A stretch of DNA of 64,000 bases from Actinocatenispora thailandica (lineage in GTDB: Bacteria; Actinomycetota; Actinomycetes; Mycobacteriales; Micromonosporaceae), in assembly GCF_016865425.1 (NCBI RefSeq), contig NZ_AP023355.1, forward strand, positions 866,198 to 930,197, written 5' to 3'. The translations under genes were made by a program, and so were the position numbers. Shown here piece after piece: positions 37,201-42,361 of this stretch (positions within the stretch are counted from its first letter, which is position 1; each line of letters opens with the position of its first letter). A model generated the notes under the pieces. The model saw nothing but the letters and a program-made list of their open reading frames with translations. It did no database searches and was not told where the DNA came from.

Positions 37201-38021
37201 AGGAGGTGGGGATCACCGACCCCGACCTCGCCGACCTCCGGCTGATCGGTAGCCATGTCCAGTCCGGTACCCGGGGCTGGGCGTACACCACGATGGCGGT
37301 GGATTCCCCGCGGCTGTTCGAACCGCACATCACCGACCGGGCCGAGGTCGCCGACGCCCGGTGGGTCACGCGCGGCGAGCTGCTGGAGATGGCCGACCGG
37401 GGCGAGCTGCACCCGGCCCTCGCAGCCGACGTCGACCGCCTGTTCGACCTGTTCGACGGCGGCGGCACCGTCCCGGAGCGGCCCGCCGACATCCGCGACT
37501 ACGTTCAGGTCGGCGGGCAGGGCGGTTCGGTGGACGCGGCGACGTACGCCGACGGCGCCGGGCACCAGCGGTACGTGAAGGCGCCGGCATCCGAGCTGCA
37601 CACCCGGGTCGAGTGGCTGGCGAACCGGCTGTACCAGGCGGCCGGCACCCGGGTCGCCGAGGTTGACCTGGTCGACGTGCGAGGCCGGTTCGACGGCAAA
37701 CAGCTGGGCCTCAGCTCCCGGATGATCGACGGGGACACGGCGCTGACCCGCTGGCTGCCGCAGCCCGAGTTCGCGGCCAAGTTGCGCCGGGACTTCGTGG
37801 TCGATGCGTGGCTGGCGAACTGGGACGTGATCGGCGAGGGGTACAACAACGTTCTGGTCACCGGAGCCGGAGACCCGGTCCGCCTGGACACCGGCGGCGC
37901 GCTGCTGTTCCGGGCGCAGGGCACCGCGAAGGGGAGGCGTTCGGCACCGAGGTCGGCGAGCTGGAGTCGATGCTCGATCCGGCGCGGAACGACGCGGCTG
38001 CGCGGGCGTTCCAGGGGTTGA
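25239..38021 (+). CDS. Giant toxin segment 5: duplicated caspase-like/pseudo-PP2C modules, Nudix and kinase domains
   Basis: Coding support starts at about 25212; the TTG given has no SD. Order: FGVAIDVRPL-type repeat; HE-motif copy 3 (HEITD, 26361-26375); helical and beta regions; module A (27739-30340) and its tandem paralogue module B (30931-33540). Each module carries a caspase-like His/Cys domain, a helical region and a decayed PP2C domain. After them come a long helical region (~34100-35900), HE-motif copy 4 (HEITD, 36324-36338), a Nudix domain (~37024-37470) and the first half of a HipA/PI3K-fold kinase domain (~37540 onward). At the G run 37931-37934 the kinase domain continues in frame 2, so the last ~30 residues of this frame to the stop 38019-38021 are spurious. 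Nudix and the duplication are clear from sequence. The other names are motif-based. Confidence 0.7.
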   Translation: MFPDVEQVRTHYGVSEREQVVLRVVAREFGVAIDVRPLDAAGDEPTRFPAADRYDGVTSPEVEHDLRWLAEFGAADVDTARGRIEQLLARDPAEHAELQRRFRFPDRWRDDWEDVQDVRDAWNEWHEGLPRARQQMLDELSRAGFRYDPTTDRVLRAHGDDLLGRQPLPIADVRLVSGAADVPSRAALEDLVARLGEEGIPVDLDVDAIRHGGDRYDVWPEGDRRLRFSWLHEPREVDRSVPVDDAGLPHETADVVTSERLGEYTADGRPEGDPLSRDEYVDAIRELRDQVETYFPDGSVLRIVEGPDGLVWVHTRDFGWQRFDAEPGPALGDHPAHTVVSRTAGEPGGTPHTVRPSELLGQGEHGGQHARSWVHEITDTLQRLAALERGEDQGVLRSLFRRGAQTTVDGRDDCAVAQLHERAVVDDRWRKAETEEEREHWAGEIAALDERLIEHGQQPPEHPWETDPPTPPEPPAPLTRQELLDLSYQDPSLKWIREWIAPEGAPGLFGPFSRVGSEHTGVARTRDLQTGEKVAMILRSAEVWGQKFNGYDDPKPEAYRGAMRDGGEVGFEFYTDALPMRPSNCIPGRVAWAHRDYMERWLPAEVVDRIEIIGLRDEGGKDTGILGIKVTRMTQDVPIPAEELQSLLWPERMPEPEPAAEPEPTVEPAPVVERSEPYPDRTTIDQQHQLRTLDQRRLHDVAVRYDADIEVRHVDGRLHVVDVRRHDGTEWTPRQRRALRATLAEDGLGRPVELEPAASARLAGEPTAGPALRPDETVLRFSAHHPPRVFDGTELDQVHGAGLRPKSSIVDPVEPSGSDGASTPRWAAAEPDPDPWHGDPVTEVAPAPRTVRAALRSAADEVRALQAASAGSAEAGGRLDAALRRLAKYVAATGERPAGIDDAQLAEHLDRGLIDDPQRVVEVMRQTRLGHDRYVAFMSLRDPARQELIAGEEHETQVVAHGTEDGLVALPNPEFEAHLDAGGEPADFTGPRSFRVRPELFAHGLAVLEHEGAIRIAGQELVHGHFCLGGQRAGFEAISWRLSRVLDVAVAGHTTETADTAAGSHTIDRRSFGASRLDDALVHGGRDTHGILRVFTPEDPVGRPMAWETPPGFDPGLFADGVTPPAVRAIHTTVPSFLPPHLMPEMAPHEYVGVFEARSAGVGGAAETYTVEFGPDGRWRLTPASDAPNHTLVQVLARNGELVTAIEERLANGGLRHTPVASAEYGADWLPRETAVRPVGDGTHWRVPDDAQLPRWRTSRERHNFAFVRDHRAELETLYRRTIRHLGPAAARVAQNVEWIGPARADLRVAKALGAEPSVLADYGHRRSVVMDSFHGQYRSLYSLARQGRAAVDGLAAFHRQLGRTGPDAELHQRMAADYAELGAEYKRLFGLHLRHRLAVEAVSRSDAELELRRRLDQQPGRLAVDRAAVARRALADVESRIDASLRTLGELDQRLETTAHSGGDSGDGPRVGDAPAPVGRARIVVRDHLVTEFPARSAEPSGRPGSGLAIRVDDPIHQANSASAGERLAVVARSRGAAENSARVVRAFEALGAAEHADPTEALLNRLAETNTSFQPSSDANGAEVSALLVSGGRFGLLSVGGDAYVLRDGVLHQLAGAAAEPAGDPWIDGGSSAPRIAHGAVQPGDRFVLGSGLEGVAPERIEQILTETIDPQDAARQLAALGGADDVAVTVTHVPPAGTDAGGLRDAVTVLRDQVFSPSTQLPPEVETELMPAQTVGMVRARLLTEHLDMFGDGSTTPLAQRNQVLADFAEHRAELHDALADRGAAGPHRELAGLYRELAGTATETARTDGVAGADRSGAAWEIRTTTAAGVDAVDRLHTLHNRIADAESRWAGVDETEGRAGGAENGSAPGSAADPAAADRAPSALDELLRDEWGGDPVREIAPPPRHLLQRLDDALREVRERREALGPDGTVDPTAPIFDEGYRLAVDRAVRLAEMTGVRPDDVPEVVSRVDHRIVEDPELAVRAMMDALDGSPRHAVLFVSRSEDGFPTQLTAKPGTLSVVVHGSSDGFVGRSSGSVLLRPELFAHGLAVLAAEGLVEWRPGDEIDLTTCHGGHLGADSAASRVARVLRTPVLGRTDFTHAYGSHTIARSYDATSALTAANRPFPEIRVFTPEQPTGRPAETEVPAGVEPVRDENGELPQALQGIRSVGPGFLSETLAPWMLPAKYVGMFGVRHELGGPTEQYEISLDHRGSWRRTAVLPDGGLRQVLGPDGHPVTVSADSPHRPSATPVDSARYGLDWLPRESAVTPESEGTAWRVPEGLGDGDSADLRFVRDHRVEIETIWHRTLRHLDPALERLGTAVDWLGHAKAADQQAQDPPAGAGVDRSAFRGVDGLDEFRQRVKVADLALRTQWSVLHDLARTGTAAVRGLHDLHAAAARTNVDADVHQRMAAEYAAAAGKFEQLSRSIERCYRIGDQLATDRAHQEVLASATGGDPARTAAALAEARGNVAASERRFAEVAWRIDTLQRELARHEVAIDLASHESDGEHVGPRVGDGSQPPGRDRLVLDPELITEVPGGGDAPVGPLASGLHTQAGGATTLRNAAVVDERGIMVAHSVGGHGAEDLAARLFGRPDDAAGDPLTGLAARAADVNHLVGGNNGGVRLAALRVDAGRFAVVGSGTDTYLLRDGELHRLTDAKPVVVDDPYSDLAPPIMLSKNDGFFGATVRPQVAHGAVQPGDRFVVGTGLGRLDPADITRILSETPDPQEAAARLAEAATDGAQPGREAATVAVAGVPAAGESAGGLGHPVTQLRERVYTPQGDLPADVSVSVFGTDAARTVRGELVDQLTRLVDWPIERIARAPRLADFAEQQADLHAELFAAGDGEHHDALAAAYRQLADAAGKALTRGIGVDLLAPDRVRALHEHITLLERDGVAAGGLTGADGNAGSPDGAPAGRPSGSPRDVGAKHGSERAAGAADDGLPGSRPALDEAQHPGSTERLAIGSESTGSELLDGVPREIVEKELEYEAARADEERAFGEYLGASEASARADTMGHRSSVRFSERAEKAVDRLRASGDPDVERTTARVDAARAEYEAARDRQARCAQQVAETWRATAAGTADETVAARYRRIAEAWTDRQELLDQWHAARLGETVADATLAAADRTLDRMARFERAEETGTDMVGIRGQAVGAAVDHRIRAELLAARYHRLDRWLTGDPLHTEPAGAETAGRVVDALGALVDAEQAVRSDAARAEPGEGYDEATATASARDTYARLHQRLTAAAATVDGPRLLPRALETLAGHLDETRFGDLWQSNRPPRAWYAWGAPPRHLDAVRTATDRIARSDEALLEHVRTVLTLAGLRPEPSPVRTPGEVLADLVDGHEVFRHELAAAPADPGRIATGLRHLLERLDTDQHQQSSSWGERRRFGKARSVLAERYEALAGRQEWRSAVDRLTAVELERVAALRREFDQSVAQLAAREHWAADRSDESVSRLAVDATDRYAAYEAAARDHLARTDRAAERDLAEHTVTAIVDELHRLGTPEAESLVEPVSRLRTDAEPVAEGGHDAAAGTSGGPEHRIAEQALDVRRVGDELDALDGTNRVAPDGEGVVTFTDIDGSRPVALGRDAAGIRADLDVREVPGTDWEIRSHHGGGLWQPAGRDARGVFWVHTRDHGTIGFRESTDSPLLPGRAGQTHTDPGEVLEWVQGRPVFQTRLGPRVLTVDVARVRIHEITDTVDRLTARARGEEQGTVRRFLHRLVSRRTGPDPEHTDDCVRARANERLLLLDRLSSQDPTVRDQSYRDLLDIDGYLRRHGVEPVPPTPMPRSGAGSRPDGWAARGRAPGEAAPTAASGLPAAWTVGHGARAAASATGGVPARESGHSSGGSDVQRHPVGEGRRNLIGGPRPGEAGVPPAVDPAMQRADAPLAGHVPGVAAADHAPSEPSEPSEFRVLAETGDDGGEYLGAGQFGRYGAAGALVHHDGRFLLVQRGEGLATNTGKWQLPGGAMDSRETAAQGVAREMREEVGITDPDLADLRLIGSHVQSGTRGWAYTTMAVDSPRLFEPHITDRAEVADARWVTRGELLEMADRGELHPALAADVDRLFDLFDGGGTVPERPADIRDYVQVGGQGGSVDAATYADGAGHQRYVKAPASELHTRVEWLANRLYQAAGTRVAEVDLVDVRGRFDGKQLGLSSRMIDGDTALTRWLPQPEFAAKLRRDFVVDAWLANWDVIGEGYNNVLVTGAGDPVRLDTGGALLFRAQGTAKGRRSAPRSASWSRCSIRRGTTRLRGRSRG
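27739..30340 (+). other. Module A: caspase-like domain, helices, decayed PP2C
   Basis: The module begins DPWHGDPVTEVAP. A clan CD-like pair is seen: His in QVVAHGTEDG (28119-28121), then Cys in HGHFCLGGQ (28317-28319) after RPELFAHGLAVL. Helices follow to ~29640, then a PP2C-like fold (~29758-30340). There LRDGVLHQL and VQPGDRFVLGSG match the active PP2C in this protein, but every metal motif is altered: VARSRGA in place of DGMGGH, GGDA in place of GDS, SGLEG in place of SDG, and GADDV in place of GDNV. It is an apparent pseudophosphatase. Confidence 0.5.
30931..33540 (+). other. Module B: tandem paralogue of module A
   Basis: The module begins DEWGGDPVREIAP, matching module A. His lies in VVVHGSSDG (31320-31322) and Cys in DLTTCHGGHLG (31461-31463), a textbook hydrophobic-strand-plus-HG and strand-plus-C arrangement of clan CD peptidases. 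The RPELFAHGLAVL, GSHTI and RVFTPE blocks are shared with A. The C-terminal PP2C-like part keeps LLRDGELHRL and VQPGDRFVVGTG. It has HSVGGH instead of DGMGGH, and no SDG or DN motif, so it is also a pseudophosphatase. Confidence 0.55.
37024..37470 (+). other. Nudix hydrolase domain
   Basis: A perfect Nudix box is encoded at 37146-37214, matching GX5EX7REUXEEXGU with E, REM, REE and VGI at the right spacing. It is preceded by AAGALVHHDGRFLLVQRG and GKWQLPGGAMDS, as in MutT-type hydrolases of nucleoside diphosphate-X compounds. It lies directly before a kinase-like domain in the same chain. Confidence 0.9.
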
Positions 38022-38170
38022 CCGCCGAGGAGATACGTGCCGGGGTGGCCCGGATCCGAGACATCACACCGGAGCAGATCGACGCGCTGATCGACCGGGC
38101 GCAACTGCCCGCCAAGGAGGCGCTGGACCTCCGGTTCGCGTTGAAGGCGCGGCGGGAGTACCTGATCGAG
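37540..38170 (+). other. HipA/PI3K-fold kinase-like domain 1, split by the frame step
   Basis: HQRYVKAPAS gives the likely ATP-binding Lys. AWLANWDVIGEGYNNVLV gives a catalytic D...N loop, and VRLDTGGALLFRAQG a DxG-type metal motif. FGTEVGELESMLDP and the ITPEQI helix follow after the frame step at 37931-37934. The two halves only make one domain if a base is restored in the four-G run. This strongly suggests that the break is not a gene boundary. Confidence 0.5.
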
Positions 38171-41100
38171 CGCTACCTCGATGCCGGGCACGGGGATGCC
38201 GGTCCCGTCGACGCGACGGACAGCTCCGGCGCCCAGTACGCGGCGCTGGGCGCCGACGAGCGCCGCATCTTCGACGCCGAGGTCGCGTCCCGGCTGAACG
38301 CCGATCACGACATCGAGCACATCCACGAGGTACTGCGGCATGCGCTGGTCGCCGAGCCGCTGGCCGGGCGGGGACTGACCGTCGCGGATGCGGCCGCGCT
38401 CGTCGACGCGGCGCAGGCGCGGCTCTACGGCTTCGGCAACGCGCACGACTTCCAGCGCCGGATCACCCACTGGCTGGGCACCCCGGAGGGCCAGATCGCC
38501 GACCGGGCGTGGGATGGGTACGACCCGCGGGACGCGCCGCCGGAACCGAGCCCGGCGACGGTTCGGCAACTGGTCGCGTCGCTGCGCGGGATCGACCGGT
38601 ACGACGGTTCCGTCGACCACGACGCCTGGTCCAGGCGGCTGTACGACGGGGTCATGGGGGCGATCCGGGAGCGCGCCGGTGTCGCCGCCGAGCATCCGAT
38701 CCATCCGCTCGACGTGGCGCGGATGCTGGACGTCGCCCGCGCGGACGGCGGGCCGAACGATCATCACTTCGAGCGGCAGTTGGTGGAGTTCGTCGCCACC
38801 CCGGAGGGGCGCGCGCACGCGGCGGGGCACGCGGCGTTGGACGCCGAGCTGGCCGACCCGCGTCCGTTGCCGGAGAGCAGTGCGCGGTTCCCGGAGACCA
38901 CGACCGTCGAGGACATGGATCGGGTGCACGCCGATCAGGGCGGTGACTGGCCGACCGAGTCGCGGGCGGCCTACCGCACCTACCTGGACGGCAACTACCA
39001 ACGCATCAACGGGTGGCAGCGGGACCGCTTGCCGCGGTACGCGGACCAGGCCCCGGTGTGCGAGGCGATGGACCGGGGTATGCGGGCGAGCAGCGAACAC
39101 CTGCTGTTGCGGCGCGGGGTGAGCCTCGATGCGCTCGGTGTCTCCAGCCCGGCGGAGCTGCCGGGGCTGCTGGGCCGGGAGCTCGCCGACCCCGGGTTCA
39201 TGCCGACCTCCGCGGCCGAGCGGGCCGGCTTCCAGGCGGAGCGGTTCCAGCTGGAGCTGGAGGTGCCGGCCGGGACGAGGCTCGCCTGGCTCGGCCGGCT
39301 GAGCCCGCGGCCAGAGCAGGCGGAGGTGCTGTTGGCGCCGGACACCCGGATCGTCGGTATGCGGCTGGAGCGGCGCTACTTCCAGGGCGAAGTGCAGTAC
39401 GTGCTGCGCGCCCGGGTGGTGGGTCAGGGGGAGGCCCGTGGGGAGCATCCCGACGTGTCGCCCGGGCCGGACCCGGCGCCGGCATCCGGCCGCCCGGCCG
39501 GGCCGACGGACCTGGCCGCCGTCGGCGACGGGGCGGGGGAGCGGCCGGTCCCGGATGCCGGGCCGGCGATCGAGCCGGGAGCGCCGGGGGCGGACCGGGA
39601 CCGAGCGGCCGGATGGCGCGACGAGGCGGTGGACCAGCAGCGGATCGCGGCGGAGGAACGGTTGGCCGAGGCGTGGCACCGCGTCCGCGTTGTGGACCAT
39701 CAGCGCCGGATCGCGTCCGCCGAGGCGGAGCGGGCGCGTGCCGTCGAGGAGCAACGGGACGCCGCCGAGCGGCTCGGCCGGTTCGAGCGCGACCTCGACG
39801 GGTGGACCCGGGAAGCCGACGACGCGTCCGGCCAGCGTGACCGGTCGGCGACCGAGCACGCCGCGGCGAGCGCCGCGCACCGCGACGCGCAGGCCCGGCT
39901 CGCCGGCCATGAACAGCGGCTCGCGTCGCATCTGGATCAGCTTCGCCAGCATGCGGACCGGCCGGAGGGCGACTGGGCGCGCTACGCGGACGCGTACCAC
40001 CAGTCGCGGGCCGACTCCGAGCACGCCGCCGCGGAGGCCGTCCGCGCCGAGGTGGCGGAGTTCGAGCGCCAACGCGGCCAGCATGCGGCCGCCCAGCAGC
40101 ACGCCGAGCAACGCTACGAGCGGTCCCAGCAGGCGATCGCCGAGCTGCGGCGTCGGTCGGCCGCAGAGCGGGAGCTGTTGGCCGACCTCGACGCGCGGCG
40201 GGTGGCGGCCGAGCAGGAGCAGCGCGCGGCCCGGGACGATGCGGCGCGGACGGAACAGGAGGCTCGATCGGCGGCGATCACCGCCGGTGCCGCCGAGGAA
40301 CGGGCGTGGGAGCTGTCCGCGCAGGCGGACGAGGCGGAAGGCGGCTATCCGGACCGGGCCGAGCAGCATCTCGATCTGCTGCGCCGGGAGCTGTCCCGGC
40401 AGCAGGAGCAGGCCGCCTCGGCACGGCGCGGCGCCGTACTGTCCGCCGGTTCGGCCGCCGACGAACTGTCGGCCCGGCTCGCCGGCCACGAGCGCCAGGT
40501 GGAGCTGCTGACGACGGCGATCGACGAGTACGGTCTCGCTGCCACGCTGCAGCGATCGGTGCGTCCGACGGAGGCCGACGCTGCGGACTCGACTGCCGCA
40601 CACCGGGTTCGCGGCGCGCGGGACGCGTTGTCGGCCCAAGCCGACGAACTGGCTCGGGAGGCCGGCCGGGCGGCCGAGGAGGCGGTGTCGGGACGGGCCG
40701 CGGCCGAGACGTTGCGGCGGTCCGGGGTCCCGCATCCGGACCGTGTGGTGGACCTGCTGCGCGACGCGGGCCGCGCCGAGGAGCGTGCCGCGACGCTGCG
40801 CGCCCAGACGGCTGAGCTGACCCGGCGGGCCGAGCGAGTCACCGCGCTGCTCGAATCGTTCACCGATCGGTGGCAGCAGCACGGGTGGGCCCGGGACGCG
40901 GAGTTCGCGGCGGCGCAGGTGCGCGGCTGGGCCGACTGGCACGACTTCCGTGCCCGCCAGGCGGAGGCGCTGGCCGCCGACCTCGCTGCCGGCGGTGAGG
41001 GGCTGCCGGCTCGCTCGGCCGAGGTTCTTGCGGTGGCGGCGAGCCGGGCGGAGTTGGCCGGGCAGCAGGTCGACCGGTTGAACTCGCTGGGCGGCGGGAT

Positions 41101-41761
41101 CAACGGCACGTACCGGGCGATGCAGGGCGACCGGGTGATCGGGGCCTTCAAACCCGCGGACGCCGAGGTCTTCGCCGTCGAGGGGCAGGTGATCCGGCAC
41201 GGTATCCCGGCGGTGCCGGGCCAGCTCGCCGGTCGTGAGGTGGCCGCCTCCGACTTCGCGGAGCTGCTCGGTTCCACCCTGGTGCCCCCGACGGTACCGA
41301 TGGTTCATCAGGGTCGGCCGGGATCGCTGCAGCGGTGGGTGGCCGACTCGATGCCGAGCCGGCCGGTCGACGACTACCCGTTGGCGGAACAGCAGGAGAT
41401 CGCGGTCATCGACTTCGTGCTGGGCAATACCGACCGGAACCAGGGAAACTTCCTGACCGTGGACGACTCCGTGGTGGCGATCGATCACGGGCTGGTGCTC
41501 TCGGAGTCGGCTCGCGACCAGCTCCAGTCGCCGTTCGTCGAGGCGCAACTGCGCACCCGGCTGAACGCCGATCTGATGACCAGGCTGCGCCGCATCGATG
41601 CCGGTGACCTGCGTGAGAGGCTGGAGAGCCGGGGGATCGGGGTGGCGGCAGTCGACGCCGCGATCGCCCGGCTCCGTGAGGTCCAGGCGAACGGCATGAT
41701 CGTGTTCGCGGAACGGGACGAGGCTGTGGAGAGCGGCGAGACGCCGAGGTTGGGCAGATGA
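37934..41761 (+). CDS. Giant toxin segment 6: kinase end, ADP-ribosyltransferase, coiled coil, C-terminal PI4K/HipA-like kinase
   Basis: The start given is the frame joint, not a start codon. Order: second half of kinase-like domain 1 (to ~38170); helical region; ADP-ribosyltransferase (~38890-39425); Pro/Gly linker; long coiled coil (~39600-41000); C-terminal kinase-like domain (~41090-41700). The C-terminal domain has Lys in IGAFKPADAEV (~41150), REVAASDFAELLG, a catalytic loop LGNTDRNQGNF (Asp 41432, Asn 41447) and AIDHGLVL as the metal DxG. This is the pattern of bacterial PI3K/PI4K- or HipA-like kinases. The stop TGA 41759-41761 overlaps the ATG of the next gene by ATGA, so the two are probably translationally coupled. 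In polymorphic toxins the last domain is usually the main toxic tip, and this kinase would fill that role by inference. Confidence 0.7.
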   Translation, partial: EAFGTEVGELESMLDPARNDAAARAFQGLTAEEIRAGVARIRDITPEQIDALIDRAQLPAKEALDLRFALKARREYLIERYLDAGHGDAGPVDATDSSGAQYAALGADERRIFDAEVASRLNADHDIEHIHEVLRHALVAEPLAGRGLTVADAAALVDAAQARLYGFGNAHDFQRRITHWLGTPEGQIADRAWDGYDPRDAPPEPSPATVRQLVASLRGIDRYDGSVDHDAWSRRLYDGVMGAIRERAGVAAEHPIHPLDVARMLDVARADGGPNDHHFERQLVEFVATPEGRAHAAGHAALDAELADPRPLPESSARFPETTTVEDMDRVHADQGGDWPTESRAAYRTYLDGNYQRINGWQRDRLPRYADQAPVCEAMDRGMRASSEHLLLRRGVSLDALGVSSPAELPGLLGRELADPGFMPTSAAERAGFQAERFQLELEVPAGTRLAWLGRLSPRPEQAEVLLAPDTRIVGMRLERRYFQGEVQYVLRARVVGQGEARGEHPDVSPGPDPAPASGRPAGPTDLAAVGDGAGERPVPDAGPAIEPGAPGADRDRAAGWRDEAVDQQRIAAEERLAEAWHRVRVVDHQRRIASAEAERARAVEEQRDAAERLGRFERDLDGWTREADDASGQRDRSATEHAAASAAHRDAQARLAGHEQRLASHLDQLRQHADRPEGDWARYADAYHQSRADSEHAAAEAVRAEVAEFERQRGQHAAAQQHAEQRYERSQQAIAELRRRSAAERELLADLDARRVAAEQEQRAARDDAARTEQEARSAAITAGAAEERAWELSAQADEAEGGYPDRAEQHLDLLRRELSRQQEQAASARRGAVLSAGSAADELSARLAGHERQVELLTTAIDEYGLAATLQRSVRPTEADAADSTAAHRVRGARDALSAQADELAREAGRAAEEAVSGRAAAETLRRSGVPHPDRVVDLLRDAGRAEERAATLRAQTAELTRRAERVTALLESFTDRWQQHGWARDAEFAAAQVRGWADWHDFRARQAEALAADLAAGGEGLPARSAEVLAVAASRAELAGQQVDRLNSLGGGINGTYRAMQGDRVIGAFKPADAEVFAVEGQVIRHGIPAVPGQLAGREVAASDFAELLGSTLVPPTVPMVHQGRPGSLQRWVADSMPSRPVDDYPLAEQQEIAVIDFVLGNTDRNQGNFLTVDDSVVAIDHGLVLSESARDQLQSPFVEAQLRTRLNADLMTRLRRIDAGDLRERLESRGIGVAAVDAAIARLREVQANGMIVFAERDEAVESGETPRLGR
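38890..39425 (+). other. VIP2/C3-type ADP-ribosyltransferase domain
   Basis: YRTYLDGNYQRINGWQR precedes EHLLLRRGV (catalytic-type Arg, ~39105). Then comes PGFMPTSAAERAGF in the position of the STS motif, and PEQAEVLLAPDTRIVG with Gln 39317 and Glu 39323. The Arg, (S)TS and Q/E-x-E order is that of the arginine-STS-ExE class of ADP-ribosylating toxins. QxE rather than ExE is the C3-like (Asn-modifying) variant. The first Ser of STS is Pro here. Confidence 0.6.
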
Positions 41762-42300
41762 GCGACGCGGCGCCGACGAGGGTCGGCTTCTACTCGTACG
41801 CGGCGGGTGCCGGACGCCGGGTGGCGGAGTTCACTCGAGGGCCGGACGGGCTGGTCCGACTTTCGGTGATCGATCCGGACCGCGCCGGGCTCGCTCGCGA
41901 CTACTACGACAACGGTGTGCCGCTGCTGGCGACCGGTGCACGGGTTCCGCCCTCGGCGGGCGATGCATTCCTGCGCGCGCTGTTGCAGCCGTTTCGGATG
42001 ACCTATTACGGCTTCGTCGACGAGAGCGACACCGAGAGCCCGGCTCGTGATGACGATCGGGTCGTACCGGGCGGGGCCGCGGCCGGGCGGGCCGATGAGG
42101 CGGGTGGTGTCGCGGACGGCGGCTCGGCCGAGGGGCCGCTGACCGGGGTGACCGACCCGAACGCGGTGCGGCTGCGGCCGACCGGATCGGCTCCGGGGTA
42201 CTCCGTGGAGGACGCCTATCGGGTGCTGTCCGGGCTGCCTCCGGGGCCGGTCGAGGTACCTGAGCCGCCGGAGCCGGCCGACCGACGGGAGCAGCGGTGA
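41758..42300 (+). CDS. Hypothetical protein coupled to the giant gene; possible immunity or partner
   Basis: The 180-residue protein starts at ATG 41758, overlapping the giant stop (ATGA). This is the classical position of an immunity gene for the C-terminal toxin domain. The N-terminal half is compact and mixed: RVGFYSYAAGAGRRVAEF, then LARDYYDNGVPLLATGARVPP, GDAFLRALLQPFRMTYYGFVDESD. The C-terminal half is a disordered Pro/Glu/Gly-rich tail. I do not recognise a named family. There are no signal peptide, membrane segment or Cys pairs. The immunity role is inferred from coupling and position only. A chaperone or adaptor of the kinase tip is equally possible. Confidence 0.75.
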   Translation: MSDAAPTRVGFYSYAAGAGRRVAEFTRGPDGLVRLSVIDPDRAGLARDYYDNGVPLLATGARVPPSAGDAFLRALLQPFRMTYYGFVDESDTESPARDDDRVVPGGAAAGRADEAGGVADGGSAEGPLTGVTDPNAVRLRPTGSAPGYSVEDAYRVLSGLPPGPVEVPEPPEPADRREQR

Positions 42301-42349
42301 GCGCTGACGACGCGGACCTGCCGGCCGGGATGGCGTAGCGGGATCGAAC

Positions 42350-42355
42350 TAGGGT
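42350..42355 (+). promoter_or_regulatory. -10 box TAGGGT, leaderless start
   Basis: TAGGGT fits the actinomycete TANNNT -10 consensus. The following 6-base spacer ends exactly at ATG 42362, so transcription should begin at or next to the A of ATG. The same box and spacing recur before the paralogue at 44713. Confidence 0.5.
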
Positions 42356-42361
42356 TGGCGG

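Larger units (their letters stand above)
1..41761 (+). other. Giant multi-effector toxin-like coding region (six frame segments)
   Basis: The + strand codes continuously here, but the frame steps 1>3>2>1>3>2. The steps lie at the G run 1374-1377, the G run 5333-5337, the G run 21406-21410, near 25204-25213, and the G run 37931-37934. Every step is -1, as if one base were missing. None of the joints has an intergenic gap, and the joint at 37931 falls inside a conserved kinase-like domain, so these are not gene boundaries. One added base at each joint gives a single protein of about 13,900 residues within the window, with its N-terminus beyond the left edge. The architecture is many toxin-type enzymatic domains, coiled coils, hydrophobic hairpins and low-complexity linkers, which resembles polymorphic toxins. 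The secretion route is not visible. Whether it is one polypeptide in the cell is inference. Confidence 0.6.

Noticed and set aside
1374..37934. Programmed -1 ribosomal frameshifting at G runs
   Set aside because: Slippage of a GGG codon by -1 would give the same protein, but equal or longer G runs elsewhere in the same gene are read normally. No X XXY YYZ heptamer with a constant downstream stem was found, and unrelated genes (lanM, ABM, SARP) show the same step. Sequencing error is simpler.
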